Made by a program: the position numbers and the translations under genes
The notes under the pieces: generated by a model
Databases searched by the model: none
What the model was told of the DNA's origin: nothing
What the model saw: only the letters and a program-made list of their open reading frames with translations
Shown here: positions 36,399 through 44,429 of the stretch, piece after piece
Layout: each line of letters starts with the position of its first letter
How positions within the stretch are numbered: the first letter of the stretch is position 1
DNA from: Phycisphaerales bacterium
GTDB taxonomy: Bacteria; Planctomycetota; Phycisphaerae; Phycisphaerales; SM1A02
Reading direction: 5' to 3'
NCBI GenBank assembly: GCA_029260575.1
Contig: JAJDDB010000023.1
Span: 1 to 64,000 of the forward strand
Length of the DNA: 64,000 bases

Positions 36399-38165
36399 TC
36401 ATGGCTTGTAACTCAATTGACGCCTCACGGCCAAGCCAGAATCGTTGCTGATCTGTGCGTTCTCATGCACGTCCCACCATGGCAGGTTGCGCCGAATCGT
36501 GGCGAGATCGGCAATGACAGCCTCGGCAGTAGGCCAACGACCGGCGCCGCGTCCCTGCACAACGTGAGTGATGCCGCTTGCCCGTTGAATCACAGCCTTG
36601 TTCCAGATCGACGGCACATCAAAGAGCGGATCGTCAAAATCCAAGGCTTTGAGTTCCACGTTCACATGAATCCCCTCACTAGAGTTGCACAGAGTTGAAA
36701 CCTGACGTAATCGCAAGCCTTCGGCAGCGAGCGACTGCGCACGGCTCATCTCTGTTGCAGTGATAGCATCGCACTCCACACGTTCTGGATCGTCATGCCC
36801 CCATCCCATCAATTGAGCAAGCACGCAGAGCTTGTCAACCGCATCCTGGCCGGTGAGATCGCGCTGTGGATCACGTTCGCACAATCCGCGCCGCTGCGCT
36901 CCTTTGATCGCGTCATCAAGTGATTGACCGGCAGCGCCGCATTCAAGCAGAAAATTGCATGTGCCGTTCAACACCGCACGCACACTTACGACCTGATCCT
37001 CTCGCAAGGCCACGGCTTCACAGATCGGCATACTTCCCCCAACTGCAGCGCCGTACCGCAGTTGCACGCTGCGCTTGACGGCAGCTTCGTGTATCTGTGC
37101 ACCGTGGGCCGCAAGCAGAGCTTTGTTTGCCGTAATGACATGTGCACCGCAGTCAAGCGCAGCGTCGACACAATGGCGCGCGATCGCTGTTCCGCCGATC
37201 AACTCAATGACGACATCGGCACCTGACGTTGCAGCACGGATCGCATCATCTGTGAGAATGGATCGCGGAATTGCTACAGGGCGACGCTTGTTCACATGCT
37301 GGCAGGCGATGGCGCAGACGTCATAGTCATGACGAAGATTCTGCAGATGTTGCCACACACCGCTGCCGACAGTTCCGAGGCCGAGCAATGCAATGCGCAG
37401 CTGGCGTTTTCGCTGTGGCGTTGCCAGTACAGTTGTCCGACTGCCTACTCGTGAAGGATTATCATCGTTGAATTGACCAAGTTCGAAGGGAAATTGTACT
37501 TCTCGAGCTATATGCACAGCTTTGTGCTGCACAATTGACCCGTCGGTTGTGAGCGCATCATCCCACGTCGCGTGATCAAACCTCCGCGGCGCGGGCCCGG
37601 GTGTATTGGGATCGTATTGGTACAGCCCGTCAACATCCTTGATGAGCCGACACAGCTGCGCCTTGAGTTGCTGTGCCAGAAATATTGCAGTGAGATCGGA
37701 GCCGCCTCGCCCGAGTACGACTGTTTGCGCATGGTGATCCACAGCAATGAATCCGGGCAACACGACAACCCCCGACTGGTTCAATGCATGATGGACAGCA
37801 TTTTGATCAACAGACACAACACGAGCATCCAACGGTTCGCCTTCTGCCAGCAGACGGATCGCTGCTGGATGCTGTACTGTTGCGGCAATGCCCGCCCGAT
37901 CGAGGGCGAGCCCAAGCAACGAAGCAGCGTGCAATTCGCCAGTTGCAACATGTGCTGCGGTCGCGCACGGCGACGGATCGTCGACGCACGAAGCACATTC
38001 GTAGAACAATTCATCCGTCCGTCCAAACAGCGCCGAGACTACTGTAACGACGCACCAGCCATCGCATCGCCAACGATAGATTTCATGCACGACGCGTGCG
38101 AGATCGGACTCCGTTCGCAACACTGATCCCCCAAATTTCAGAACAATCAGCCGGAAACTGCACAC
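36399..38165 (-). CDS. thrA: Bifunctional aspartate kinase-homoserine dehydrogenase without ACT domains
   Basis: The product is 588 residues, against about 820 for enterobacterial ThrA. Residues 1 to ~255 are an aspartokinase catalytic domain (VLKFGGSVL at the start, VLGRGGSDLTA, then KDVDGLYQYDP). Residues ~258-580 are homoserine dehydrogenase (LLGLGTVGSGVW NAD loop, GAAVGGSMPICE, VLNGTCNFLLE, DLTGQDAVDKLCVLAQ). The ACT pair that normally lies between them and carries allosteric control is absent. GTG 38165 is preceded by GGGGAGGTG. The gene overlaps the end of metB by 19 bases, so SAM-responsive control upstream of metB would cover it too. Confidence 0.9.
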   Translation of the reverse strand: MCSFRLIVLKFGGSVLRTESDLARVVHEIYRWRCDGWCVVTVVSALFGRTDELFYECASCVDDPSPCATAAHVATGELHAASLLGLALDRAGIAATVQHPAAIRLLAEGEPLDARVVSVDQNAVHHALNQSGVVVLPGFIAVDHHAQTVVLGRGGSDLTAIFLAQQLKAQLCRLIKDVDGLYQYDPNTPGPAPRRFDHATWDDALTTDGSIVQHKAVHIAREVQFPFELGQFNDDNPSRVGSRTTVLATPQRKRQLRIALLGLGTVGSGVWQHLQNLRHDYDVCAIACQHVNKRRPVAIPRSILTDDAIRAATSGADVVIELIGGTAIARHCVDAALDCGAHVITANKALLAAHGAQIHEAAVKRSVQLRYGAAVGGSMPICEAVALREDQVVSVRAVLNGTCNFLLECGAAGQSLDDAIKGAQRRGLCERDPQRDLTGQDAVDKLCVLAQLMGWGHDDPERVECDAITATEMSRAQSLAAEGLRLRQVSTLCNSSEGIHVNVELKALDFDDPLFDVPSIWNKAVIQRASGITHVVQGRGAGRWPTAEAVIADLATIRRNLPWWDVHENAQISNDSGLAVRRQLSYKP

Positions 38166-39370
38166 GATTGCACCTCCCCATTGTTCGTGTGTACAACGCT
38201 TGCCGCAGTCGTAATAGCCTGTTCGAGATCAGCGATCAATTCAGATACATCTTCCAATCCGATAGACAAACGCAAGAGACCATCGCTGATCCCGACTGCT
38301 TCTCGTTGATCTCGTGCGACATCCGCATGTGTCATTGACGCTGGATGTGTCACCAGTGATTCGACCGATCCGACATGCTCGCAGAGTGCGAACAGCTTGA
38401 TCGCGCGCAAGAATTTCTGGACGCCATTTTCACTGCTCACGAGTTCAAATGAGACAACCGCACCGTTGTGATTCGATTCACGCTGCGTGGTTGCGACACG
38501 CTGCTGCACATCGCTTGCGAAACCCGGGAAATACACTTTTCGTACATGCGGATGATCACGCAACCAACGAGCAATCTCGATGGCAGTATCAGATTGCCTG
38601 CGCAACCGCAGTGGTAATGTCTTGAGCCCTTGCAATGTCGTCCATGCATTGAATGGGGACTGAATGCTGCCTACGCACTTTCTCACAAAGCGAATACGCT
38701 CGAGTAAATCCTCTTTTCGAGTGACGATTGCGCCCCCAAGTGATGATGAATGGCCATCGATGTACTTTGTTGTGGAATAGACGGAAATGTCAGCACCGAG
38801 CTGGAGTGGTTGTTGCAATACAGCTGTCAGAAACGTGTTATCCACCGCCAATAAAGCGTTCTGCACATGCGCAATCTCAGCAAGTGCGCGAATGTCAGAA
38901 ACTTCAAGCGTTGGATTGGCTGGCGTTTCGATGAAGAGCAGCTTTGTGAAAGGCGTTACCGCCTGCCGAACCTGATCGATCTGCGTCGTGTCGACGAACG
39001 TAACACTGACGCCGAGCGGCTGGATGACTTGTTCAAGCAGCCGGGTGGTTCCGCCGTAACACGCTCGGCCGCACACGACATGATTGCCTGGCTTGAGCAA
39101 TGTCAGAAACAGCGCCGCCTCAGCAGCAAGACCGGTCGCAAAGCTGACCGCTGGTGGTGCTGATTCGAGCCGCCCAAGTGCTGTTTCGAGCGCATCAACC
39201 GTGGGATTGGATACGCGCGAATAGGCGTGCCGAGCGTTGCTGATCACACTTTGGCGATGAAATGTTGAGCTGTGAACGATCGGCGTGACAAGAGGATCGC
39301 CATCGTCACGTGGCCACGGCGGCTGCAGGCAACGGGTGTCAAACGAGAGATTGTGTGCATGATGCTCCAT
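38147..39370 (-). CDS. metB: Cystathionine gamma-synthase-type PLP enzyme
   Basis: The product is 407 residues of the Cys/Met metabolism PLP family. The PLP Lys lies in VYSTTKYIDGHSSSLGG. Other landmarks are YSRVSNPTVDALE, ATGLAAEAA, ETPANPTLEVSDI and SLGG. It would form cystathionine from an O-acyl-homoserine and cysteine. A gamma-lyase or O-acylhomoserine sulfhydrylase role cannot be excluded from sequence alone. Co-transcription with thrA and a SAM riboswitch favour methionine synthesis. The ATG lies at the foot of a hairpin that encloses the ribosome-binding site. Confidence 0.87.
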   Translation of the reverse strand: MEHHAHNLSFDTRCLQPPWPRDDGDPLVTPIVHSSTFHRQSVISNARHAYSRVSNPTVDALETALGRLESAPPAVSFATGLAAEAALFLTLLKPGNHVVCGRACYGGTTRLLEQVIQPLGVSVTFVDTTQIDQVRQAVTPFTKLLFIETPANPTLEVSDIRALAEIAHVQNALLAVDNTFLTAVLQQPLQLGADISVYSTTKYIDGHSSSLGGAIVTRKEDLLERIRFVRKCVGSIQSPFNAWTTLQGLKTLPLRLRRQSDTAIEIARWLRDHPHVRKVYFPGFASDVQQRVATTQRESNHNGAVVSFELVSSENGVQKFLRAIKLFALCEHVGSVESLVTHPASMTHADVARDQREAVGISDGLLRLSIGLEDVSELIADLEQAITTAASVVHTNNGEVQSCAVSG

Positions 39371-39391
39371 GTCGTGAACTCCTCACGACAT
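39369..39391 (-). promoter_or_regulatory. Hairpin enclosing the metB ribosome-binding site
   Basis: On the minus strand ATGTCGTGA and TCACGACAT are perfect 9-base inverses around the loop GGAGT. The Shine-Dalgarno-like GGAG is in the loop, and the start codon ATG overlaps the stem's end. The hairpin would limit ribosome access unless it is opened by upstream pairing or by translation. Confidence 0.6.
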
Positions 39392-39486
39392 CAAGAGCAG
39401 CCGATTGTGACGTGGGCGGCCGCCACGAGGCGGCCAATTTTTGACGACTTCCGCTTCAGGTCCGCATCGGCCTGACGGTTTCGTCC

Positions 39487-39591
39487 GCATCGTTCCCCAC
39501 GTCGGGGCTGGTCTCGGCACCGTGGCGCTGCGTTTTTCGCAGGCTCGGTTGCCGCCTGGGACCTGTTGAGACTTCCCAGGACTCTTGATGC
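39487..39591 (-). ncRNA. SAM riboswitch of the SAM-I/SAM-IV clan
   Basis: Read on the minus strand, the elements come in canonical order. P1 is GCATC (39591-39587) with GATGC (39491-39487), followed by the conserved AAGAG. P2 is CCTGGGA with TCCCAGG. CGGCAACC is next, then P3 CTGCG-AAAAA-CGCAG, GGTGCC, and P4 CCCC-GACGT-GGGG. The P2 loop GTCTC (39572-39568) can pair with GAGAC (39515-39511) just after GGTGCC, forming the clan's pseudoknot. P2 lacks the long kink-turn arm of standard SAM-I, as in SAM-IV and SAM-I/IV variants. It lies ahead of metB-thrA. Confidence 0.82.
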
Positions 39592-39599
39592 TTTGCGAG

Positions 39600-39627
39600 A
39601 CAATAACTGCAAACGCGGGCGTGTCAA
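39600..39627 (-). promoter_or_regulatory. metB-thrA promoter
   Basis: On the minus strand, TTGACA (39627-39622) and TATTGT (39605-39600) are separated by 16 bases. The expected start near 39593 is two bases before the P1 helix of the riboswitch, so promoter and aptamer assignments support each other. Confidence 0.7.
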
Positions 39628-40096
39628 TAGCGAAAGTGTTGAAAATTCATGCTGCGAAAGTCAGTCGGCGACTCGTTCAATTCCTACTCACGACAGAAGA
39701 TCACCCAAATGCTCAGGTTGATTTCTGGACACCGATTTATGTGTCTATACGCGCGGAATTCTTCAGAATTAACATTTGCATGATTGAAAAACTACTACAG
39801 CATATGTGCGTGTATTGGCCCATATTGCGCTCAACACGAATCCAGATCCCATATCGTTCCAAGATTCAACGGCACACAAAACAGCCCTGAAAACAATCCA
39901 CTGATCTATGTGTCGCAGGTAACACGGTACGCCATTAACCAGGAGCAGAGAGCAGCTTATCCTGCTCTGCGAGTGTGTCGTCAGCAGTTCGAATGACAAT
40001 TCGCTGATCATGCTGATTCGCATCATATCGTGGTGAAAGACAAACTTATTTTGACTGAATCCGCGCTTGCTTGCCTCTGCTAAGTCCTTTCAAAAA
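39628..40096. other. Intergenic region
   Basis: No convincing gene was seen in this ~470-base stretch. Short frames here lack family features or plausible ribosome-binding sites. Confidence 0.4.
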
Positions 40097-40124
40097 CACG
40101 GCACGTCGTCGTGGACGTGCCGTG
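40097..40124 (-). terminator. Intrinsic terminator of the gene at 40384-41634
   Basis: The arms CACGGCACGTC (40097-40107) and GACGTGCCGTG (40114-40124) form an 11-bp stem with a six-base loop. On the minus strand the stem is followed by TTTTTG. A degenerate second copy of the stem lies near 40197-40232. Confidence 0.75.
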
Positions 40125-40383
40125 CGAGCCCGACTCAACGCGTGTGAACGTGAGGCGGGGCGAATCCGGAGCTTGATGCACCTGAATGGAATGAAAACAC
40201 GGCACATCCTGTGAGACATACCGTGTGCGCCCCCACTAGGAACAATTCTGATGTCGCGTGGAGAAGCGGTTAGGAGGATTTTTGAGTAGCAAATATCACA
40301 CTCAAGCGACATCTCAGCATGCACGCTCGTATGAAGACATTGGCTCCTTTGATTTTGGCAAAAAGAAACGAACGCCTCACTCT

Positions 40384-41634
40384 TCATACTTGGCCCTTCT
40401 CCGGCAACTCGAACTGGACCACAACTGAGGAAGGCATAATCGGGTAGTCAACCCGGCACCGATAAACATCGAAACGCTCACCGTCCCAACCCATACGATC
40501 AAAAGCGTACTGGGCCATTTCCGGATAGCGCGGTACATCAGTTGTGTGCAGGACACTCGGTCCTTTTCCGAGATAGACGACCGATTCCTTAGTCGCGAGT
40601 AGATCGCATGTTCGCGGAAGTATGACTGCATCGACGTCACGATGATCGCCGTACACAAGAACCTCCGGTGAGATATCGCCAAACGTTCCTTCATATATGA
40701 ATATGTCGTTGATCAACAAACGGCAGGGCGTACGGATCCTCGTTTGACATCGTTGCACCTGATTGTGATCATCTTTGTAACGAGACAGTGAGTTGCGGGC
40801 GATCTTGCCAAATGGGCAACTGATGGCGGACTTGATGCCGATACCGTTTGCCCTCAGAACTACATTGGCATCACCAGATCCATCGAGATCGGTTTCGAGT
40901 GTCGGTAGTGGCGTGCTGCAGAAATCTTGCAGTAACCCAAACTCCGAGTTTGGATCGAGAGATTCCATCTTAAATGACTCTCTGATTTCACCATCATCAT
41001 CCGAAAAACCTGTCCTCGAAACGACCCAGGGAACGTCGTGTCGAATTCTCTGTAAGCCAAGTAGCCCGTGAATCCCCAGAAAATCCAATCGGTTAGAGTT
41101 TGCAGCTGCGGGGTGCGCAAAGAATGAACTAAGGTGCACATTCGCATGTGCGCCAAAGATATGACTGTTGCAGGCATATCCGGAACGCTTGTATTGCAGA
41201 TCGATCCCGTCAGATTCCTGATCCGCGAGCGCGCTGATCATAGAATCGAACGTCTTTCGAGTGCCCGCGTGAGTTTTGATAAGGCCGCCTAACTCGTCCA
41301 TGGCCTGTGACACGGCCTGAGTGAACTCGCTCGAGACGCCGGCTCGCTTCGCTGCTTGCAAGAAGCGTTTCATTGCGCCGGGGCCGGGGACATGTCGCGC
41401 CTCTGCAATCGGATTGTCAGCTCGAGCAACTTTGTATAGCTGCCATGCCAAGGTGCTTCGGATACCGAGTGCGCGTTCAAGATCTGCAGCTCGCTGAAGC
41501 TCATTGCTCCCAGGAATCGCACTAATGACGGCTAGGAGTGTCGAACGAAGCCGCTGAAGGGTGCGGGTCGCCGCATCCTCGAACGTTTCGAGTGACGCCA
41601 CTTCGTTCTGCAGAATCTGCTCGGTAATCGTCAT
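40384..41634 (-). CDS. Hypothetical protein with helical N-terminus and beta-rich C-terminus
   Basis: The product is 416 residues with no signal peptide. The first ~130 residues are helical and read like a helix-turn-helix-containing regulator: RAADLERALGIRSTLAWQLYKVARA, then GPGAMKRFLQAAKRAGVS. The remaining ~280 residues are mixed alpha/beta with several cysteines, ending YPIMPSSVVVQFELPEKGQV. I recognise no named family. A regulator with a ligand- or signal-binding C-terminal domain is a guess. The last ~35 residues are duplicated in degenerate form at 43577-43678. A strong terminator lies downstream. Confidence 0.7.
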   Translation of the reverse strand: MTITEQILQNEVASLETFEDAATRTLQRLRSTLLAVISAIPGSNELQRAADLERALGIRSTLAWQLYKVARADNPIAEARHVPGPGAMKRFLQAAKRAGVSSEFTQAVSQAMDELGGLIKTHAGTRKTFDSMISALADQESDGIDLQYKRSGYACNSHIFGAHANVHLSSFFAHPAAANSNRLDFLGIHGLLGLQRIRHDVPWVVSRTGFSDDDGEIRESFKMESLDPNSEFGLLQDFCSTPLPTLETDLDGSGDANVVLRANGIGIKSAISCPFGKIARNSLSRYKDDHNQVQRCQTRIRTPCRLLINDIFIYEGTFGDISPEVLVYGDHRDVDAVILPRTCDLLATKESVVYLGKGPSVLHTTDVPRYPEMAQYAFDRMGWDGERFDVYRCRVDYPIMPSSVVVQFELPEKGQV

Positions 41635-41951
41635 ATACCACCTATACCGTCCCGTGCCACCAAGAGCCAGTGTAGCACATTTTGACAGCCGAACGAGTCT
41701 TCTAACAAAAATTCAAACGAATTTTCAAAACAGCATTGCATTGCCGCTGGGTGGGTTTATCCTCTAGGTGATCGGACTGCCTCAACTTCACTCCGACCGG
41801 GCGGTGGCGGATGGTGAGTCAGCTCCGTGCCAGTAGTTCGGTCGGTGGTTTTGTCGTTGTCGAATGCTGCGGCGTTAGCGCGTGACTCCACTGATCGCAA
41901 TTGCCATGCAGAAGAACCACAGCTCAACCACTAGCAGTAAGGAACAAGACG
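41635..41951. other. Divergent intergenic region
   Basis: This 317-base region lies between a minus-strand and a plus-strand gene and should hold both promoters. It has an AT-rich inverted repeat, AAAATTC (41708-41714) and GAATTTT (41719-41725). No gene was seen. Confidence 0.45.
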
Positions 41952-42779
41952 ATGAAGCGAATAATCCAGGCTCTTACGATCGCACTTGTTGGATGCACGA
42001 CATCCTCAGTATTTGCGCAGTCAATGAACGTTGACTTTGACATGTCAAATGAGGAGCCTGAGAGTTGTTTCTTGCCAACGAACGACTACGCCGCAGCTGG
42101 TAACGCCGGGCATTGGAATTCCATCAACAATATTTTTGGCGAAATGATCAACCCCGTGGGCGGCTTGCGTGATCTGAACGGCGATACGACCAATGCAATT
42201 GTCGATTATGACGATGAGACGGCTGCGTTCTGCCACTTGAACCCGGACATTGTAGATATCAATCATCGAGCGCTTTTGTCTGACGCTTGGTATCTCGGAT
42301 ATCTGGGCAAATTTCCAGACGTCATAACATTTCAGTTCACAGGTCTGCAGAACGGCACATATGAGGTCATCACGTATGCCTTCATTGCTGAAGACGCCTC
42401 GTCAATTACTAGCATCGATGTCGTGGGTTCGCCAGAAGGGCCGCTGTTGTCGGGTGGTGAATGGACTGGCAGTCCGGTGGAGGGTGTGACGCACGTTGTT
42501 CACCACGTGGATGTCACAGATGGAACAATCACGATTCCTGCTACAAAGATTGCTGGACTGGACAACATGGTAAACGGCTTTCAGTTGACACTGATACCGC
42601 CGGATTGCCCTGCGGACATTGATGGTAATGACAATGACGTGAATGTCTTCGACCTGCTTGCTCTGCTTAGCGCGTGGGGCACGAATGGTGCCGGTGCAGG
42701 TATTGCCGCACCCACAGATGTCGTAGACGTGTTTGACTTACTCGGCCTGCTAGGTGCCTGGGGACAGTGCTCGAATTGA
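41952..42779 (+). CDS. Exported protein with dockerin-like C-terminus
   Basis: The product is 275 residues from ATG 41952 (AAGGAACAAGACG upstream). A signal peptide (IIQALTIALVGCTTSSVFA) is followed by a beta-sandwich-like domain (ITFQFTGLQNGTYEVITYAF), as in secreted planctomycete proteins. At the end two dockerin-like motifs follow CPADIDGND: VNVFDLLALLSAWG and VVDVFDLLGLLGAWGQC. They are the same module as in the 5133-6842 protein. The role is unknown, probably attachment or assembly of surface structures. Confidence 0.75.
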   Translation: MKRIIQALTIALVGCTTSSVFAQSMNVDFDMSNEEPESCFLPTNDYAAAGNAGHWNSINNIFGEMINPVGGLRDLNGDTTNAIVDYDDETAAFCHLNPDIVDINHRALLSDAWYLGYLGKFPDVITFQFTGLQNGTYEVITYAFIAEDASSITSIDVVGSPEGPLLSGGEWTGSPVEGVTHVVHHVDVTDGTITIPATKIAGLDNMVNGFQLTLIPPDCPADIDGNDNDVNVFDLLALLSAWGTNGAGAGIAAPTDVVDVFDLLGLLGAWGQCSN

Positions 42780-42878
42780 AGAATTGGCAGGACTTGGTGG
42801 CCATGCTGAAGTGAATGTATTTTTGAAGAGAGTGAGTGCAATTCTTTACAAGACTCATACTCGAACGGGAGGGCTCAC

Positions 42879-43535
42879 ATGCTCAATCAAGAACAGAAAC
42901 GACAGAGTGTACAATTTAAGCCACAAGACTTGCTGGCGGCTGCGGCGATGATCGCGGTCGGGACGCAAGCATATGGCGAAGTTATTCGCTTCGACAATCC
43001 CGCGTCTGGTGATCCGGGACACTTTGCTTGGAGTCACACATCGGAATCGGATCCTTTGGCGTGGCTCGACATTACCAGGCCATCGACAGACCAAGGGGGA
43101 GGGTTTGGGCCGACAAGTATTGTGCAAAGCGACGGATCCACCGGACAGAGTTTCCATGGCGGGGACGCATACATCGGTAATAGTGGTGGTTTTTATTATG
43201 GGTTAACCGACTCATTTGCAGCCGGAGCTTTGATCGACGGATCGGTGACATTTGAACAACGCGCATATCATTATTACAACGGGGCCAGCAATCTCACCGC
43301 TTCACCGAATTACATCGCAGTGCGCTTCCAGGACATAGACGGTGCGCATTATGGCTGGATTGGTGTGACGCGCAATGGTATTCAGCTGGACGCGTTTGCA
43401 TGGGCATACGAAACCGAAGCCGGAGTTGGTATCGTAACTGGTGCTGGAGTGCCCGTTCCTGGATCGCTTGCAGCTCTTGCATTTGGGGCGGTGGTCTTGC
43501 GACGCAGCCGGAATCGCAAAGAAGTTCGGAATTGA
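42879..43535 (+). CDS. Exported protein with PEP-CTERM-like tail
   Basis: The product is 218 residues. An N-terminal region with LLAAAAMIAVGTQAYG as signal is followed by a beta-rich domain (YIAVRFQDIDGAHYGWIGVTRNG), common in secreted planctomycete proteins. The C-terminus VPVPGSLAALAFGAVVLRRSRNRK has the Pro motif, hydrophobic helix and basic end of PEP-CTERM-type sorting signals. An exosortase-type processing system would act on it, but none is encoded in the window. Confidence 0.75.
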   Translation: MLNQEQKRQSVQFKPQDLLAAAAMIAVGTQAYGEVIRFDNPASGDPGHFAWSHTSESDPLAWLDITRPSTDQGGGFGPTSIVQSDGSTGQSFHGGDAYIGNSGGFYYGLTDSFAAGALIDGSVTFEQRAYHYYNGASNLTASPNYIAVRFQDIDGAHYGWIGVTRNGIQLDAFAWAYETEAGVGIVTGAGVPVPGSLAALAFGAVVLRRSRNRKEVRN

Positions 43536-43576
43536 GGCAATTACGACTTGCGAGTTCTTCTGCGCTAGTGTCAATC

Positions 43577-43678
43577 AGGCCGGACGCAGAGAAGTTCGAT
43601 GTGTATCGGTGCTGGGTTGAATATCCGGTGATGTCCTCGACGACGATATTCCAATTCGAGAAGCCGACGGATCGCTAG
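43577..43678 (+). pseudogene. Detached 3' end, paralogous to the gene at 40384-41634
   Basis: The last 33 codons before TAG 43678 read DAEKFDVYRCWVEYPVMSS, then TIFQFEKP. This parallels the end of the 416-residue protein (ERFDVYRCRVDYPIMPSS, VVQFELP). No upstream part is present. It is the second case in this window of an isolated gene tail close to its complete paralogue. Confidence 0.65.
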
Positions 43679-43684
43679 GTGAAG

Positions 43685-43732
43685 GGGTGACATGGTGTAT
43701 GGGTGACACGGTGTATGGGTGACAGGGTGAAT
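43685..43732. repeat. 16-bp tandem repeat, three units
   Basis: Units are GGGTGACATGGTGTAT, GGGTGACACGGTGTAT and GGGTGACAGGGTGAAT. Related single units occur in inverted orientation near 43763-43782 and directly at 44089-44100, on both sides of the LuxR-type gene. Confidence 0.8.
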
Positions 43733-43833
43733 CGTGCAAGAATCGCACATCCCGCACCCAATCACCTTGTCACCTCCTCATATATTACCACGTGCGGCTT
43801 AGGTCAATCGATGCTTGATTCTTGTGGAGCAGT

Positions 43834-44079
43834 ATGGTGTTGACTGACGCGGAGTGGGCGCAGTTGCAGCGCAAACTGCGGCTCACGGACCGGGAACTGG
43901 AAGTGTTGCGGTGTTTATTCGAAGAACAGCCGGATGAGGCGATTGCTCGGTCGCTAGACATCTCACAGAGCACGGTCCGGGCGCATCTCATGAAACTATT
44001 TCGCAAGTGCAAGTGCCGGACCCGGACGGGTGTGGTGGCGTCGGCGTTTCGTGCCTATGTCGATGTTCGGGACAAGTGA
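43834..44079 (+). CDS. LuxR-type DNA-binding protein (HTH domain only)
   Basis: The product is 81 residues from ATG 43834 (GGAG five bases upstream); a TTG at 43822 is an alternative. Nearly the whole protein is a LuxR/FixJ helix-turn-helix: LTDRELEVLRCLFEEQPDEA, IARSLDISQSTVRAHLMKLF, RKC. No receiver or sensory domain is attached. Such single-domain regulators act through a partner or constitutively. It is flanked by short repeat arrays and stands 350 bp ahead of the phosphodiesterase-sulfotransferase operon, which it may control. Confidence 0.8.
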   Translation: MVLTDAEWAQLQRKLRLTDRELEVLRCLFEEQPDEAIARSLDISQSTVRAHLMKLFRKCKCRTRTGVVASAFRAYVDVRDK

Positions 44080-44138
44080 AAGGATGATGGGGTGACAAGG
44101 CGATGGTGGACGTCCGGGAAGATCGGCGATGGCAGCGC

Positions 44139-44369
44139 CGGATCGGGAGATGGTCGTTTGCCTTCGCGATCTCGCGTGGGGAGATCGCGAATTGGCGCCG
44201 GGAGATCGTGAAATGGTGCGAGGAGATCGTGAATTGGCGCGGGGAGATCGCGAAGGCGCGCCGGCAGTTCGTGAATTAGCGCGGGGAGTTCGCTATCTGC
44301 TGCCAGGAAATCGTGAATTGGCGCGAGGAGTTCACGAGTTTGCGCCGGGAGATCACGAAATGCCGCTCG
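44139..44369. repeat. 21-bp tandem repeat array, about 11 degenerate units
   Basis: The units follow the pattern GAGATCGYGAATTGGCGCSGG, and nine well-aligned ones run from 44181 to 44369. Because 21 is a multiple of three, long frames appear on both strands. One plus frame (44129-44443) encodes a repeated GDRELAR heptapeptide, and another gives coiled-coil-like EIVNWRR heptads broken by one stop. Most units contain GATC. Whether it is translated or acts as a DNA or RNA element is unclear. Confidence 0.8.
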
Positions 44370-44429
44370 CAATCGGACAGTGGAAGAGTCGCACTACCAT
44401 GATGCGGACGACGGTTCGGGAGGGCACTG

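Noticed and set aside
35449-36411. 320-codon plus-strand frame crossing the end of hisD and the mini-IS
   Set aside because: It overlaps the well-supported hisD gene in another frame and then runs through IS-B DNA; composition is not protein-like.
39390-39460. GC-rich hairpin (GGCCGCC-TCGT-GGCGGCC) between riboswitch and metB as an intrinsic terminator
   Set aside because: The stem is strong, but no U-run follows on the minus strand, so transcription termination is not supported.
40197-40232. Second copy of the CACGGCAC hairpin as a terminator
   Set aside because: The arms are imperfect and no U-tract follows; it looks like a decayed duplicate of the terminator at 40097-40124.
43685-44369. 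Possible CRISPR array
   Set aside because: The 16-bp and 21-bp units are contiguous without spacers, and no cas genes are nearby.
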